Of a stretch of DNA of 64,000 nt, positions 7,853-17,280 are shown piece by piece. The stretch lies in NCBI GenBank assembly GCA_018269055.1, contig JAFDVI010000004.1:285031-349030 (forward strand). The letters run 5' to 3'. Position numbers and translations under genes: made by a program. Source of the stretch: Acidobacteriota bacterium (lineage in GTDB: Bacteria; Acidobacteriota; Blastocatellia; RBC074). The notes beneath the pieces were generated by a model. That model ran no database searches. It was not told the origin of the DNA and saw only the letters and a list, made by a program, of their open reading frames with translations. Numbering within the stretch: position 1 is the first letter of the stretch; every line of letters begins with the position of its first letter.

Positions 7853-9250
7853 ATGACACGACGCGAAATGCTGCACCGCAGCGGAATGGGAATGGGAGCG
7901 CTGGCGCTGACACAGTTGGCGGGATCAACCGCCGCAGCGCAACAGGTCAATTCCGTGAATCCGCTTGCGCCCAAAGCGCCGCACTTCCCCGCCAAAGCCA
8001 AACGCGTTATTCACCTGTTTATGAACGGCGGCCCGTCGCATGTGGATACCTTTGATCCGAAGCCGATGCTGGACAAATACGACGGCCAACCGCTGCCGAT
8101 TCATTTGAAAACCGAGCGCAAAACCGGCGCGGGCTTCGCTTCGCCGTTCAAGTTTCAAAAGCACGGCCAGTGCGGCACCGAAGTCAGTGAACTCTTCCCC
8201 AACATTGCCAAGTGGGTGGACGAGTTGTGCGTGATTCGTTCAATGCGCACTGAACTGCCGAACCATGAACCGTCGCTGTATTTGATGAATTGTGGCGAAC
8301 AGCGGCAAGTCCGTCCAAGTTTGGGGTCTTGGCTGACGTACGGATTGGGCAGCGAGAATCAAAACCTGCCGGGATTTGTCGTCATGACGCCGTTTGGGTA
8401 CCCAACGGCCGGAGCGCAAAGCTGGACTTCGGCGTTTTTGCCCGGCGTGTATCAAGGCACGTTCATTGATCCGAACGAAACCGATGTCGAACGATTGATT
8501 CACAACATCCGCAACAACAACTTGAGCCGCCAGCAGCAGCGCGAACAACTCGATTTGCTTGGCAAACTCAATCGCCGGTACCAGCAAACGCGACAGGAAG
8601 AATCCTTGATCGAAGCGCAAATCCAAAATTACGAACTGGCGTTTCGCATGCAGACCGAAGCGACCGAAGCATTTGACTTAAGCAAAGAGCCGGAATCCGT
8701 TCGACAACGCTACGGCACACACGCGTATGGACGGCAATTGCTGCTGGCAAGGCGGTTGCTCGAACGCGGAGTTCGTTTTGTCCAATGCTGGCAAGGCAAA
8801 GGACAGCCCTGGGACAGCCACGATAATTTGCCAATGCATCATCGCAATCTGGCCCGCATCACGGATCAGCCGATTGCCGCGTTGCTGGAAGATTTGAAAC
8901 AGCGCGGCATGTTGGAAGACACGCTGGTCATCTGGGGAGGAGAGTTCGGGCGAACGCCGACGGTGGAGCTAACCGGTCATACGAAGAAGGAAGAATATGG
9001 GCGAGATCACAATCCGTACGGCTTCACGGTATGGATGGCTGGCGCAGGCGTTCGGAAAGGTTATGTTCACGGCGCGACGGATGAATTCGGTTTTCGCGCC
9101 GTCGAAAACATCGTTCACGTTCACGATCTGCACGCGACGATTTTGCACTTGATGGGATTCGATCACGAGAAACTGACATACCGGTATGCCGGGCGAGATT
9201 TCCGGCTGACGGATGTCAGCGGGTTGGTCGTCAAAGAGTTGATGGCCTAA
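7853..9250 (+). CDS. DUF1501 protein with Tat signal (sulfatase-fold)
   Basis: About 465 residues. The twin-arginine leader (MTRREMLHRSGMGMGALALT) predicts folded export. The body has the DUF1501 pattern: 'VIHLFMNGGPSHVDTFDPKP' near residue 50, 'WGGEFGRTP' and 'GRDHNPYGFTVWMAG' in the second half. DUF1501 belongs to the alkaline phosphatase/sulfatase-like superfamily and is nearly always encoded beside PSD1 or DUF1800 genes; its substrate is unknown. AGGAGG at 7836-7841 fits either a TTG at 7850 or the ATG at 7853; I use the ATG. The gene overlaps the end of the convergent hemolysin III gene by 4 bp. Confidence 0.9.
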   Translation: MTRREMLHRSGMGMGALALTQLAGSTAAAQQVNSVNPLAPKAPHFPAKAKRVIHLFMNGGPSHVDTFDPKPMLDKYDGQPLPIHLKTERKTGAGFASPFKFQKHGQCGTEVSELFPNIAKWVDELCVIRSMRTELPNHEPSLYLMNCGEQRQVRPSLGSWLTYGLGSENQNLPGFVVMTPFGYPTAGAQSWTSAFLPGVYQGTFIDPNETDVERLIHNIRNNNLSRQQQREQLDLLGKLNRRYQQTRQEESLIEAQIQNYELAFRMQTEATEAFDLSKEPESVRQRYGTHAYGRQLLLARRLLERGVRFVQCWQGKGQPWDSHDNLPMHHRNLARITDQPIAALLEDLKQRGMLEDTLVIWGGEFGRTPTVELTGHTKKEEYGRDHNPYGFTVWMAGAGVRKGYVHGATDEFGFRAVENIVHVHDLHATILHLMGFDHEKLTYRYAGRDFRLTDVSGLVVKELMA

Positions 9251-9888
9251 CCGGGCAACACGCATCGCAGTATCGCCAAAAAGAAAAAGCCGCTGCCCGC
9301 CATCACAAATACGTGCCAGATGACGTGGTTATAGGGTAACCGCTCCCAGGCGAAAAAGATCAAGCCCAGCATGTAAGCCAACCCACCCGCCGCGATCCAG
9401 GCCAGTCCGCCCAGCGGAACCGTGGCCAGTATCGGTTTGACGGCGATAATTGCCGCCCAACCAATGACCAGATACAACCCCATCGTCACGAATTTATACC
9501 GATCGGCAAAAATCCATTTGAACACGATGCCAAATAACGCCAGCGCCCAGACAATCGTCAGCAGCAAATACCCCCAAAACCCGCGCAAATTGACCAGCAT
9601 AAATGGCGTGTACGTCCCCGCGATCAGCAAGTAAATCGCCATTTGGTCCACCTGGAGAAGCCGCCGTTTCAAGTGCGGAGTTTGCACCCCGTGATACAGC
9701 GTCGAGGCGGTATAGAGAATCACCTGCGTGACGCCATAAATCGCGCAGCCTGCGAAATGCCATACGCTGAGTTTTTGCCAGGTCAATCCGGTCAGAACGA
9801 TCAAGCCGGCAACACTCAGAATCATTCCGATTCCGTGCGTAATGGTGTTGGCCAACTCTTCGATCAGCAATCGTCGTTCGATGTTCAT
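9247..9888 (-). CDS. Hemolysin III family (PAQR-like) membrane protein
   Basis: A 213-residue protein with about seven transmembrane segments. Family motifs are 'EELANTITHGIGM' at the N-terminus, 'YTASTLYHG', 'DQMAIYLLIAGTYTPF' in the middle and 'NHVIWHVFVMAGS' at the end. The conserved His and Asp residues form the metal site seen in PAQR/hemolysin III proteins. Members are linked to membrane homeostasis; haemolytic activity is documented only for a few and should not be assumed. It is convergent with the DUF1501 gene, overlapping by 4 bp. Confidence 0.92.
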   Translation of the reverse strand: MNIERRLLIEELANTITHGIGMILSVAGLIVLTGLTWQKLSVWHFAGCAIYGVTQVILYTASTLYHGVQTPHLKRRLLQVDQMAIYLLIAGTYTPFMLVNLRGFWGYLLLTIVWALALFGIVFKWIFADRYKFVTMGLYLVIGWAAIIAVKPILATVPLGGLAWIAAGGLAYMLGLIFFAWERLPYNHVIWHVFVMAGSGFFFLAILRCVLPG

Positions 9889-10165
9889 CAGCGATGTTCT
9901 CCTGATAAATGGTGTCGGAAGATTGGCGGATTATACGCTGCGAAAATCCTGAACAAAAAATCCGGCGGCGACGTTTTGGTCGTAGTCAAAACGACATTTT
10001 CGAAATTTTACATCGCAATCAACTCGACAAGCTGGTTGTCAATTTGGCGGCTTGTCTTCTTTCCTTGCGGGAAGTAGACTCCGCAGCCGGTGAAGAGAGG
10101 GTTTCCCCTTTTTCGGACTCGCGAACATCCACAACTTTAGATTTAACTCCAGGAGGGTTTCAAAA

Positions 10166-10891
10166 ATGAGCAAGCGTTTTCTGATTCTAACCGGCGCACT
10201 TTTGTCGCTGGTTTTCGCCATGGTTCTCTCGGTGTCGGCCTTCGCCCAAAGCGTGGAAGGCACTTACAACGTCTCCGCTTCCAGCAGCGATCTCGGCACC
10301 ATTAACTTTATTCTGGTGCTGAAAAAAGATGGCGACAAATGGGCTGCTGAAATCAAAGATTCTCCGATTCCGCAAACTGTCACCAGCGTGACAATTGATG
10401 GCGACAACATCACCATCGTCACAGATGCAGGCGGAACTCCGGTCAACATCAAAGGCAAATTCACGGGTGCCCTGGTGGCTGGCGATTGGAATGCCGGTGA
10501 CGCCAAGGGCACCTGGAAAGGTGAAAAAGCCGGTGCGGCGGCAACTGCCACGGCGATGGCCGGTCCGGCTCCGAAAGCAATGAGCAGCGCAGTTCCCGCT
10601 GGCATCGAAGGCAGCTACGATTTCAAAATCGTGGCCGATGGCCAGGGTGAATTCGTGATGACCCTGATCATCAAAAACGAAGGCGGCAAACTGACGACTT
10701 CAACGGAAAACGGCGGCGATTTGGCCGTCACCGGCATCGAAGTCAAAGAAGGCGATGTCACCAATCTGACCGCCACCTATCAAGGCAATGGCCCAATCCC
10801 GCTCAATGGCAAACGCACTGGCGACAACATGGGCGGCAAATGGGAATTCAGCGGCTTTTCGGGAACCTGGGAAGCCAAGAAGAAAAAGTAG
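10166..10891 (+). CDS. Secreted protein with two related beta-rich domains, function unknown
   Basis: 241 residues with a clean signal peptide ending near 'VSAFAQS' (about residue 28) and a perfect AGGAGG 9 nt before the ATG. The mature part has two related halves (about 29-125 and 147-238). Each begins with an (I/V)EG(S/T)Y(N/D) motif, has a beta-strand pattern, and ends with 'GxWxxG..KGTWKGEK' or 'GGKWEFSG..GTWEAKK'. The halves are joined by an Ala/Pro-rich linker. The pattern suggests a duplicated small beta-barrel, but I do not recognise a named family. A strong terminator follows. Likely periplasmic or extracellular. Confidence 0.75.
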   Translation: MSKRFLILTGALLSLVFAMVLSVSAFAQSVEGTYNVSASSSDLGTINFILVLKKDGDKWAAEIKDSPIPQTVTSVTIDGDNITIVTDAGGTPVNIKGKFTGALVAGDWNAGDAKGTWKGEKAGAAATATAMAGPAPKAMSSAVPAGIEGSYDFKIVADGQGEFVMTLIIKNEGGKLTTSTENGGDLAVTGIEVKEGDVTNLTATYQGNGPIPLNGKRTGDNMGGKWEFSGFSGTWEAKKKK

Positions 10892-10920
10892 GCCCTAAAA
10901 CTAGCTGTTCAAGCTGGGCA

Positions 10921-10955
10921 GGCCGGTGGTATCGCAAGAGATCACCGGCCTTTTT
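10921..10955 (+). terminator. Rho-independent terminator after the two-domain secreted protein
   Basis: Stem GGCCGGTG (10921-10928) and CACCGGCC (10943-10950) with a 14-nt loop and TTTTT at 10951-10955, 30 bp after the stop codon at 10891. Confidence 0.9.
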
Positions 10956-10975
10956 GATTTTCAGGAGGAAATATC

Positions 10976-11908
10976 ATGAAACTGACTCGACGTTCATTAC
11001 TCACGAGCGGTGTTGCAGCAGGATTGGTTGGCGCCTTGCCGAGTTTGCCGACTGAGGCTGCTCCGGCTCAAGCTTCAACCCAGAAAATCCGTATCGGCGT
11101 TTCAACGTATTCCTACTGGCATTTCGACCGGGTCAAATATCCGATTGAAAAGGTCATTGAAAATGCCGCCAAAATAGGCTTTGACGGCGTGGAAATTCTC
11201 CATCGCCAGATGGAAAACGAAACGCCGAAGTACGTGAATAACCTGAAGCGGATGGCGTTTTCCCTGGGTCTGGATTTGTTCTTTCTTTCGATCCATCAAA
11301 ACTTCGTTTCGCCGGACAAGGCCAAACGCCAGGAACACATTGACCATACTAAACGCTGCATTGATCTGGCCGTCAGGTTGGGCTGCCCGGCAATTCGGTT
11401 GAATTCCGGTCGCTGGGGCACGATTCCCGATTTTCAAAAGATGCTGGACGCGGGCGGCGTCGAACAACCGCTGCCCGGTTACACGGACGAAGACGCGTTC
11501 AAATGGTGCATCGAATGCATCAACGAGTGTTTACCCCACACGGAAGCCGCCGGCGTCGTATTGGCGCTGGAAAATCACTGGGGATTGACGACAAAAGTGG
11601 ATGGCTTGCTGACGATTTATCGGGGCGTGAATTCCCCCTGGCTGAGCATCAATCTGGACACGGGCAATTTCGTTGGAGATCCGTATTCGCAACTGGAACG
11701 ACTGGCTCCGCACGCGATCGTGGTGCAGGCCAAAACTTATTACGGCGGCGGCGTGTATTACACCCGCGAACTGGATTACTCGCGCATTGCCAAAATTTTG
11801 CGCAATGCGGGTTTCAAAGGCTACGTGTCGCTGGAAATGGAAGGCAAGGAAAACGCCGATGTTGCCGTTCCGAAGAGTTTGGCGTTGTTACGAAAGGCCT
11901 TTGCATAA
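10976..11908 (+). CDS. Tat-exported sugar phosphate isomerase/epimerase-like TIM barrel
   Basis: 310 residues. The leader [20 protein letters not shown] is a twin-arginine signal; AGGAGG is 8 nt upstream of the ATG. The mature part fits the AP-endonuclease-2/xylose-isomerase-like barrel (COG1082): '[11 protein letters not shown]' strand 1, 'GFDGVEILH', 'LENHWGLT' with the metal-binding Glu, 'NLDTGNF', and 'GYVSLEME' near the end with the last metal Glu. Such proteins isomerise or epimerise sugars or keto-sugars, and exported versions are common in Acidobacteriota and Planctomycetota. The substrate is unknown. It is monocistronic, with a terminator upstream. Confidence 0.87.
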   Translation: MKLTRRSLLTSGVAAGLVGALPSLPTEAAPAQASTQKIRIGVSTYSYWHFDRVKYPIEKVIENAAKIGFDGVEILHRQMENETPKYVNNLKRMAFSLGLDLFFLSIHQNFVSPDKAKRQEHIDHTKRCIDLAVRLGCPAIRLNSGRWGTIPDFQKMLDAGGVEQPLPGYTDEDAFKWCIECINECLPHTEAAGVVLALENHWGLTTKVDGLLTIYRGVNSPWLSINLDTGNFVGDPYSQLERLAPHAIVVQAKTYYGGGVYYTRELDYSRIAKILRNAGFKGYVSLEMEGKENADVAVPKSLALLRKAFA

Positions 11909-11919
11909 ATGCTAAAGTC

Positions 11920-11979
11920 GGAAGGATGAATGACGAATGTCGGAATTCCGGTTTCGCTCAACTCATCATTCATCCTTCC
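11920..11979. repeat. Inverted repeat between convergent genes
   Basis: GGAAGGATGAATGA (11920-11933) and its perfect complement (11966-11979). The right arm overlaps the stop codon of the CPBP protease gene. It may terminate both converging transcripts or be a dispersed palindrome. Confidence 0.6.
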
Positions 11980-12689
11980 GCCTTCATCATTTCGGCTTGT
12001 GCGTTTCCATCCGCGGAATAGCCAAGTTCGCGCCCGAATTTGTTGTACATAAATCCCGCCGTCACGTCATACAGGAAATGCACCAGCATTGGCGCAAGCA
12101 GCGAACCGGAAACCCAGTACAACCAGTGAAAGATCAACGCAAAGCCGGTGATCACCAACGCAGATTTCCAGCCTTGCAGGAAATGGCTGATGCCGAAAAT
12201 CGTCGCCGTCATGATTGCCGCCGCCATCGCCGATCCTGTCACGCGCCACAACAAACTGAACATCACTCCGCGATAGGTGATTTCTTCGCCAACCCCCGCC
12301 AGCAATGAAATCGTCACCCACAAAGCTTTGTCTTTGCCATCGCCGGACATAAATAGATACACGCGGCGTTCGCGACGTTCGACCGCTTTGCGCCAGCGCG
12401 GTTTCATCACCACAATCAGGGCTGCCAACACACCAGCCGCCACGCCAAACGACCAGACATTTTTCGGCTTGGCCCAAATGTCAATCCATTCTCTCCAGGC
12501 CACTAACACGGAAAGCGCCAGAAAAAACACCTGCTGTCCGATCACATAAGCAAAATACTTTCGTCGCGGCGGAAAGGGCCGCTCCTTCAACCGCCGAGCC
12601 GTTTTGATCGCGCTCCAGGGCATCAGCAGGCCGAAAAAAACCAGATGATAAATCCCGGCCAACCCGATGTGATGCAGGTCAAAGTTCAT
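11970..12689 (-). CDS. CPBP family intramembrane metalloprotease
   Basis: 239 residues, about six to eight transmembrane helices. CPBP (Abi/Rce1-like) motifs are present in order: 'EEITYRG' near residue 134 with the catalytic Glu pair and Arg, 'HFLQG' near 167, and 'HFLYDVTAG' near 204. These residues bind zinc inside the membrane. Bacterial members cleave peptides or prenylated-type substrates; the substrate here is unknown. The start ATG overlaps the stop of the upstream glycosyltransferase gene by 4 bp (12686-12689), so the two are translationally coupled. Confidence 0.9.
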   Translation of the reverse strand: MNFDLHHIGLAGIYHLVFFGLLMPWSAIKTARRLKERPFPPRRKYFAYVIGQQVFFLALSVLVAWREWIDIWAKPKNVWSFGVAAGVLAALIVVMKPRWRKAVERRERRVYLFMSGDGKDKALWVTISLLAGVGEEITYRGVMFSLLWRVTGSAMAAAIMTATIFGISHFLQGWKSALVITGFALIFHWLYWVSGSLLAPMLVHFLYDVTAGFMYNKFGRELGYSADGNAQAEMMKAEG

Positions 12690-13828
12690 CGAATAATCTC
12701 CACTTTTTCTTCGGTGTTCATTTGGTACAGTCGCTCAATGCGCGTAATGACGTGTTCGCGGTCGAAGCGTTCGATGACGCTGGCTTGCGCCAATCCGCCC
12801 AGTCGTTGCCGCATTTGGTTGTCGGTCAACAATCTGGAAAGCGCGGCGATCAATGCCGACTCGTCTTCGCGTTCCAGAAACAATCCCGTGACTTCGTGTT
12901 CGACGATTTCCGCCATGCCGCCGACGCGCGAAGCGATCACAGCGCAACCGGCAGCCATTGCTTCCACCAACGCCAGTGAAAAGGCTTCGTTTTGCGACGG
13001 CACGACGACGATGTCAAACGCAGACATCTTCGCCGGCAGTTCGTTGACGAATCCCGTGAAGCGAATGTTCTCGCCCAACCCGGCCACGTTGACGGATTCG
13101 CACAGTTCGTTGGCGTAGGCGACATCTTCGTCTTTCACGCCCGGCTGACCGACGACCAGAAAATCCACGTCCGTCCAATGACGCTCTTTGATCAATTTGG
13201 CTGCGGCGCGCAAAAACAGGTCTTGCCGTTTGAGCGGCGTCAATTGCCCGACGACGGCAATCGCCCAGCGACGCCTTAATCCGAAGGCTTCGCGCGCGGC
13301 GTTGCGGCTGAGCAAGCCATGACCTTGGGCGTCAATCCAGTTGGGAATGACCACCACGCGGTCGGCATATTGTGGAAAGGCTTCGGTCAGGGTTTCGGCC
13401 ACATTGGTCGAAACCGCGATCAATGCGCGCGCTTCGCCAATCGTCCAGGCATACACCGGGTTGGATTTGATGGGATTGAAATGATGGCGGGTGATGAAAA
13501 ATCGGACTTTCAATCCGGCGCGCTGCGCCATGCGCACAGCGATGCCGCTGAAGGTGTAATCGCGCGCAATGTGCGCGTGAATGACATCAATCTTGTGTTG
13601 GCGAATGATCGAGTTCAAGGCTCCCGCGCTGAGCACGTCCAATGCATTTCGCAAACTCAGTTCGTGCCAGGTAATCGCCGCGTGGGGCAATTCTTCACGT
13701 AGCGGACTGTTGGGGCGGACAGCCAGATGCAAATCGTGTCCGCGCTCGATCAATGCGCGCGTTAAATCAATGACGTGGCGTTCCCCTCCGCCCAAGCTTT
13801 CCGCCGAACAAACCTGTAGAATCTTCAT
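12686..13828 (-). CDS. Glycosyltransferase family 4
   Basis: 380 residues with the GT-B fold. The N-terminal Rossmann domain starts '[22 protein letters not shown]' with the acceptor-side GGGE loop, followed by '[11 protein letters not shown]'. In the C-terminal domain '[15 protein letters not shown]' and the donor-binding '[22 protein letters not shown]' (E-x7-E type) are clear. Family 4 enzymes transfer a sugar from a nucleotide donor with retention, typically in exopolysaccharide, lipopolysaccharide or glycolipid synthesis. No other glycan genes adjoin except the coupled CPBP protease, so the product is unknown. Confidence 0.92.
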   Translation of the reverse strand: MKILQVCSAESLGGGERHVIDLTRALIERGHDLHLAVRPNSPLREELPHAAITWHELSLRNALDVLSAGALNSIIRQHKIDVIHAHIARDYTFSGIAVRMAQRAGLKVRFFITRHHFNPIKSNPVYAWTIGEARALIAVSTNVAETLTEAFPQYADRVVVIPNWIDAQGHGLLSRNAAREAFGLRRRWAIAVVGQLTPLKRQDLFLRAAAKLIKERHWTDVDFLVVGQPGVKDEDVAYANELCESVNVAGLGENIRFTGFVNELPAKMSAFDIVVVPSQNEAFSLALVEAMAAGCAVIASRVGGMAEIVEHEVTGLFLEREDESALIAALSRLLTDNQMRQRLGGLAQASVIERFDREHVITRIERLYQMNTEEKVEIIR

Positions 13829-13861
13829 CGTTAGACCGCTGGTTCAGAACACAAACCCTGT

Positions 13862-13951
13862 AGACAGGATTCACAGGATTGAGCAGGATTGGCTTTTGTT
13901 GCTCAAAGTTTCAACCGACATTCATCTTGTTCAATCCTGTAAATCCTGTCT
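13862..13951. repeat. Inverted pair of ACAGGATT-type repeats
   Basis: AGACAGGATTCACAGGATTG (from 13862) and a complementary arm at 13931-13951, with 20 of 21 positions matching. The core is a 9-bp period, ACAGGATTN. The same unit occurs inside the prepilin peptidase gene (14749-14769), and degenerate pieces lie near 15301-15350. Confidence 0.75.
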
Positions 13952-14039
13952 GTTTTCTGCCTCAACAAAGTCGTGTTCTGTTTAGGATTGCTTATGAAAT
14001 GTGCGCGAAACTTTAGCGCAAGCCGACAAAGGATGCTAC

Positions 14040-15242
14040 TTGACCGAATTGAATATGCCGTTTGCTGTTTACTTGTTCGCCGCCGCCATTCTGGGACTGC
14101 TGATTGGCAGTTTCCTCAACGTCGTCATTCATCGTGTGCCGCTGGGCGAATCCATCGTCGTTCCGGGTTCGCGCTGCCCAAATTGTGAAACTGCCATTCG
14201 CCCATGGGACAACATTCCGGTAGTCAGTTTTCTGCTGCTGAAAGGTCGTTGCCGAAAGTGCGGCGCTTCGATTTCGTGGCGCTATCCGGCAGTCGAATTG
14301 CTGACCGCCGTCATTTTCACGGCCATCGTGTACAAAACCGGCGCGACCTGGGAAGCGGCGTTGGAGATGATTTTCGCGGCGGTGATGATCGCGCTGATAT
14401 TCATTGATGCGATTCACCATCTGCTGCCGAACGTCATCACCTATCCGGCCATTGTGTTCGCCTTGGCGGCGGCAACCGCGCGCGCAGGTTGGGGAGAACC
14501 GATCAATTACGGCTTCGATCTTTCGTTCGTGTTTGTTTCCGAAAATCCGGGATTTCACGTCGTGCGCTCGGCAATTGTCGGCGGAGTTCTTTTCGCGTTG
14601 GCCGCTCCCCTTTTCTGGCTGCTGGATTGGCTGGATTTGCGTTTGTACAACAAATACTTTGAGTGGCAGGACATGAACGAAGAGGCTGAATCAGCCACCG
14701 ACCGAGCAAGCGTGAGTTCATCCGAGCCAAATGGTGGCGTTGATTCCGTCAATCCTGTGAATCCTGTCGAAATTCCTGTTGAAGAAGCCGCCGAGCAACG
14801 TTATCGCCGAACGATTCTGGCTTCGATGCTCTTTGGTATGTTGGTCGGTGTCGTGTGGGCTGCACTGGTGATTTGGCTTGGCCCCAAACACACCGAAGCT
14901 TTCGATTCCGCATTGGGCGGGTTGTGGCGAGCGGTCATCGCCGCGTTGATTGGAAGCATGCCGATTTGGTGGTTGCGAGCCGCATACTTTTTCATTCGCG
15001 GAGCAGAAGGCATGGGTTTGGGCGATGTGAAGCTGATGGCCATCATCGGCGCGTTTCTGGGTTGGCAGGGCGCGTTCGGCGTTTTACTGATGGGTTCCAT
15101 TGGCGGCGCGGTCATCGGCGTAATTCTGGCTTGGCGCAGCCAGCGCGGATTGAAAACGACACTTCCGTTTGGTGTGTGTTTGGGTGCGGCGGCGCTGTTC
15201 GTTTTGTTGACGCCGATCTTTCGTTGGTATTTGAGTGTGTAA
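14040..15242 (+). CDS. Type IV prepilin leader peptidase/N-methyltransferase (A24 family)
   Basis: About 400 residues, longer than the usual 250-290. An N-terminal membrane segment '[15 protein letters not shown]' is followed by the zinc-binding CPNC...CRKC pairs of the methyltransferase domain, then about seven further helices. The two catalytic Asp sites are '[11 protein letters not shown]' and '[10 protein letters not shown]' (GxGD). The extra length is a hydrophilic loop between helices, including the repeat-encoded VNPVNPVE. The enzyme cleaves and methylates prepilins such as the Flp pilin at 3.8 kb. The start is uncertain: TTG 14040 has AAAGGA 7 nt upstream; ATG 14055 and GTG 14001 are alternatives. 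Confidence 0.93.
   Translation: MTELNMPFAVYLFAAAILGLLIGSFLNVVIHRVPLGESIVVPGSRCPNCETAIRPWDNIPVVSFLLLKGRCRKCGASISWRYPAVELLTAVIFTAIVYKTGATWEAALEMIFAAVMIALIFIDAIHHLLPNVITYPAIVFALAAATARAGWGEPINYGFDLSFVFVSENPGFHVVRSAIVGGVLFALAAPLFWLLDWLDLRLYNKYFEWQDMNEEAESATDRASVSSSEPNGGVDSVNPVNPVEIPVEEAAEQRYRRTILASMLFGMLVGVVWAALVIWLGPKHTEAFDSALGGLWRAVIAALIGSMPIWWLRAAYFFIRGAEGMGLGDVKLMAIIGAFLGWQGAFGVLLMGSIGGAVIGVILAWRSQRGLKTTLPFGVCLGAAALFVLLTPIFRWYLSV
14749..14769 (+). repeat. Dispersed AATCCTGT repeat inside the prepilin peptidase gene
   Basis: The 21-bp unit matches the right arm of the 13862-13951 inverted repeat at all but about two positions. It is read in frame as VNPVNPVE within the hydrophilic loop of the peptidase. 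Confidence 0.7.
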
Positions 15243-15438
15243 AAAAGAAGATTTTTCATCGCAAAGGATCAAAGGGACAACGGTTCAAAGGCCGTTTATT
15301 GAACAGGATTCTCTTCAAACCAGTTCAAGCCTTCTGCTTATCCTGTCAAAAAGTTTTCTGGTTTGATTTAGATTCTTTGCTCCTTCGAACCTTTTCCCCT
15401 TTGTGTTCGGTTTTATCCACAGAAAGTCCCGTAGGGTT

Positions 15439-17256
15439 TCAATTTAACTTCATCAATTCGCTTCTGAGTTGCTTGAGCATCAGTTGCAGGTCTTGTTCGT
15501 TCAGCAGATTGCTTTCCTCATCCGGGTCTTTGACGATGTTGTAAATCTCTTCTTTGCCGTTGGCGTTCCGGATGTAATGGATCGGTTCCTGCAAAACGGA
15601 TTGCATTTTGGCAGCTTTCCCGGCGGGATACCGTCCGGGACGAATCGGCGCAACATTGACTTCAGACAGTACGGGCGAAGTTTCCGGTTCTGCATGCGGA
15701 AATTCCGAAGTCCAATGGCACGCCAGCGAATAGCCTGGAATTTTCGTTTTGTCGCCAATGCCAGTCAGGTCAAGAATGGTTCCGGGCAAATCGCGAAGCG
15801 AAATCGGGTCGGCAATTCGCCGGTTGGGTGGAACGCGCGCCGGGTAAACCACCAACAACGGCACGTGCAGCAGCGACAGATACAGCGAATTTCCGTGGCC
15901 GTAATCTTTATGTTCGCCGAAACTTTCTCCGTGGTCGGCGGTGATGACCACCAGCGTATTTTTCAACGTCCCGCGTCGTTCCAATTCCTCCAACAACAAT
16001 CCGATTTGCTGATCCAGGTAAGCGATTGCGCCGTCGTAATCGTCTATTTCGGCCTGCGTTTCCTCTGCCGAAAGATGTTCGCGTCCGTAGCGGAACGAAA
16101 TGCGCAGATCATGCCGAGCCTGGTATTGATCCTTGTGCGCAGAGGTTCCGAATTTCCAATTAAAGGGCGGCGGCGGCAAATACGGTTCGTGCGCATCCAG
16201 GTAATTGAGAAACGCAAAAAACGGACGCGAGCGTTGCCGCGCCTGCCAGGCCAGAAAATCATGATTGATTTCCGCAGCGGATTTGCGCGTCACCACCTGA
16301 TGGTTTCCCAACAAACGGCGCAACGAGTCGCTGTGAATCAAAGAGCGAAGAAGCGAGGAACTGATCAGCGATTCGCCAACCGTGGCGGAGTAATCTTCAT
16401 AATGAAGGAAGCCTCGATCCAAACCCGTTTCGTAACCACAGCCAAAGGTATTGGCGATGAAGCCCGCGGTCGCATACCCGTTTGCACCCAGCGTTTCGGC
16501 CAATGTCGGATACCGCCCATCGAGCGGTTTGTCCCAATCGGTTGAACATTCAAACGGATAATGCCCGGTAAACAACGCCGCGTGTGAAGGCGTCGTCCAC
16601 GGCGCGGTGGAAATGGCCTGATCAAACACCACGCCGCGCCGTGCAAAGCGCGCAAGCTGCGGCGACGTTTCCCGCTCGTAACCATACAGCGACAGGCTTT
16701 GCGCCCGCACGGTATCCATCACGATCAACAGCACGTTGGGCGCGTCCGGCTTTGCGGCGGGAAGTCGCTGCATGCTTTGACGTTCGTGCAACCACAACCC
16801 GCCTTCGACGGCGATAATCAGCAGCAAGGTCATTACGGCTGCCACTTTGACGCTCCGGCTGAAAAACGAAGGGTGCAACGTTATGCGTGGCGCCAAAAAC
16901 CGGCTGGCTTGCGCGGCAATTCCAACCGCCAGCAAAACCGACGCGTACCACTGAATGCGCGGAAAGATCAGCAGCCAACTCAAGAAAGCGAGAAAACTGA
17001 AAATCCCCAGCGCCATTCGCGCCGAGCGCAGCCTGAACAGCAGCAAGAGAAATCCCACCAAGATGAACAACACAACATCCGTGACAGGCGCCATCCAGAT
17101 CACGCGCGGCCCCAAAAAAAGCGCACGATGGGAAATCGCTTTTTCCAGACCAAGAAACGGAATTTCAATCAATCCCGTCAGAAACCCAAAAAACGCCGCC
17201 AGCAAGAGAAGTTTCGCGGGCGGCAACACGCTTTGCCGCGAGGTGTTGAGTTCCAT
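15439..17256 (-). CDS. Membrane-anchored sulfatase-like hydrolase with Thr nucleophile
   Basis: 605 residues. About five N-terminal transmembrane helices (residues 12-155) precede a periplasmic sulfatase/alkaline-phosphatase-superfamily domain. It shows 'NVLLIVMDTVRAQSLSLYGY' with the metal Asp, 'APWTTPSHAALFTG' at the nucleophile loop and 'VVITADHGESFGEHKDYGHG'. The nucleophile position is Thr rather than the Cys/Ser of formylglycine sulfatases. It therefore resembles phosphoglycerol or phosphoethanolamine transferases and other Thr-type members, and sulfate ester cleavage should not be assumed. Last gene of a minus-strand operon, 24 bp after the preceding phosphohydrolase. Confidence 0.85.
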   Translation of the reverse strand: MELNTSRQSVLPPAKLLLLAAFFGFLTGLIEIPFLGLEKAISHRALFLGPRVIWMAPVTDVVLFILVGFLLLLFRLRSARMALGIFSFLAFLSWLLIFPRIQWYASVLLAVGIAAQASRFLAPRITLHPSFFSRSVKVAAVMTLLLIIAVEGGLWLHERQSMQRLPAAKPDAPNVLLIVMDTVRAQSLSLYGYERETSPQLARFARRGVVFDQAISTAPWTTPSHAALFTGHYPFECSTDWDKPLDGRYPTLAETLGANGYATAGFIANTFGCGYETGLDRGFLHYEDYSATVGESLISSSLLRSLIHSDSLRRLLGNHQVVTRKSAAEINHDFLAWQARQRSRPFFAFLNYLDAHEPYLPPPPFNWKFGTSAHKDQYQARHDLRISFRYGREHLSAEETQAEIDDYDGAIAYLDQQIGLLLEELERRGTLKNTLVVITADHGESFGEHKDYGHGNSLYLSLLHVPLLVVYPARVPPNRRIADPISLRDLPGTILDLTGIGDKTKIPGYSLACHWTSEFPHAEPETSPVLSEVNVAPIRPGRYPAGKAAKMQSVLQEPIHYIRNANGKEEIYNIVKDPDEESNLLNEQDLQLMLKQLRSELMKLN

Positions 17257-17280
17257 ACAGCTCTCCCCATGATCTCGTCG

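Noticed and set aside
15439..17256. Formylglycine-dependent sulfatase
   Set aside because: The nucleophile loop reads APWTTPSHA, with Thr where Cys or Ser is needed for formylglycine formation.
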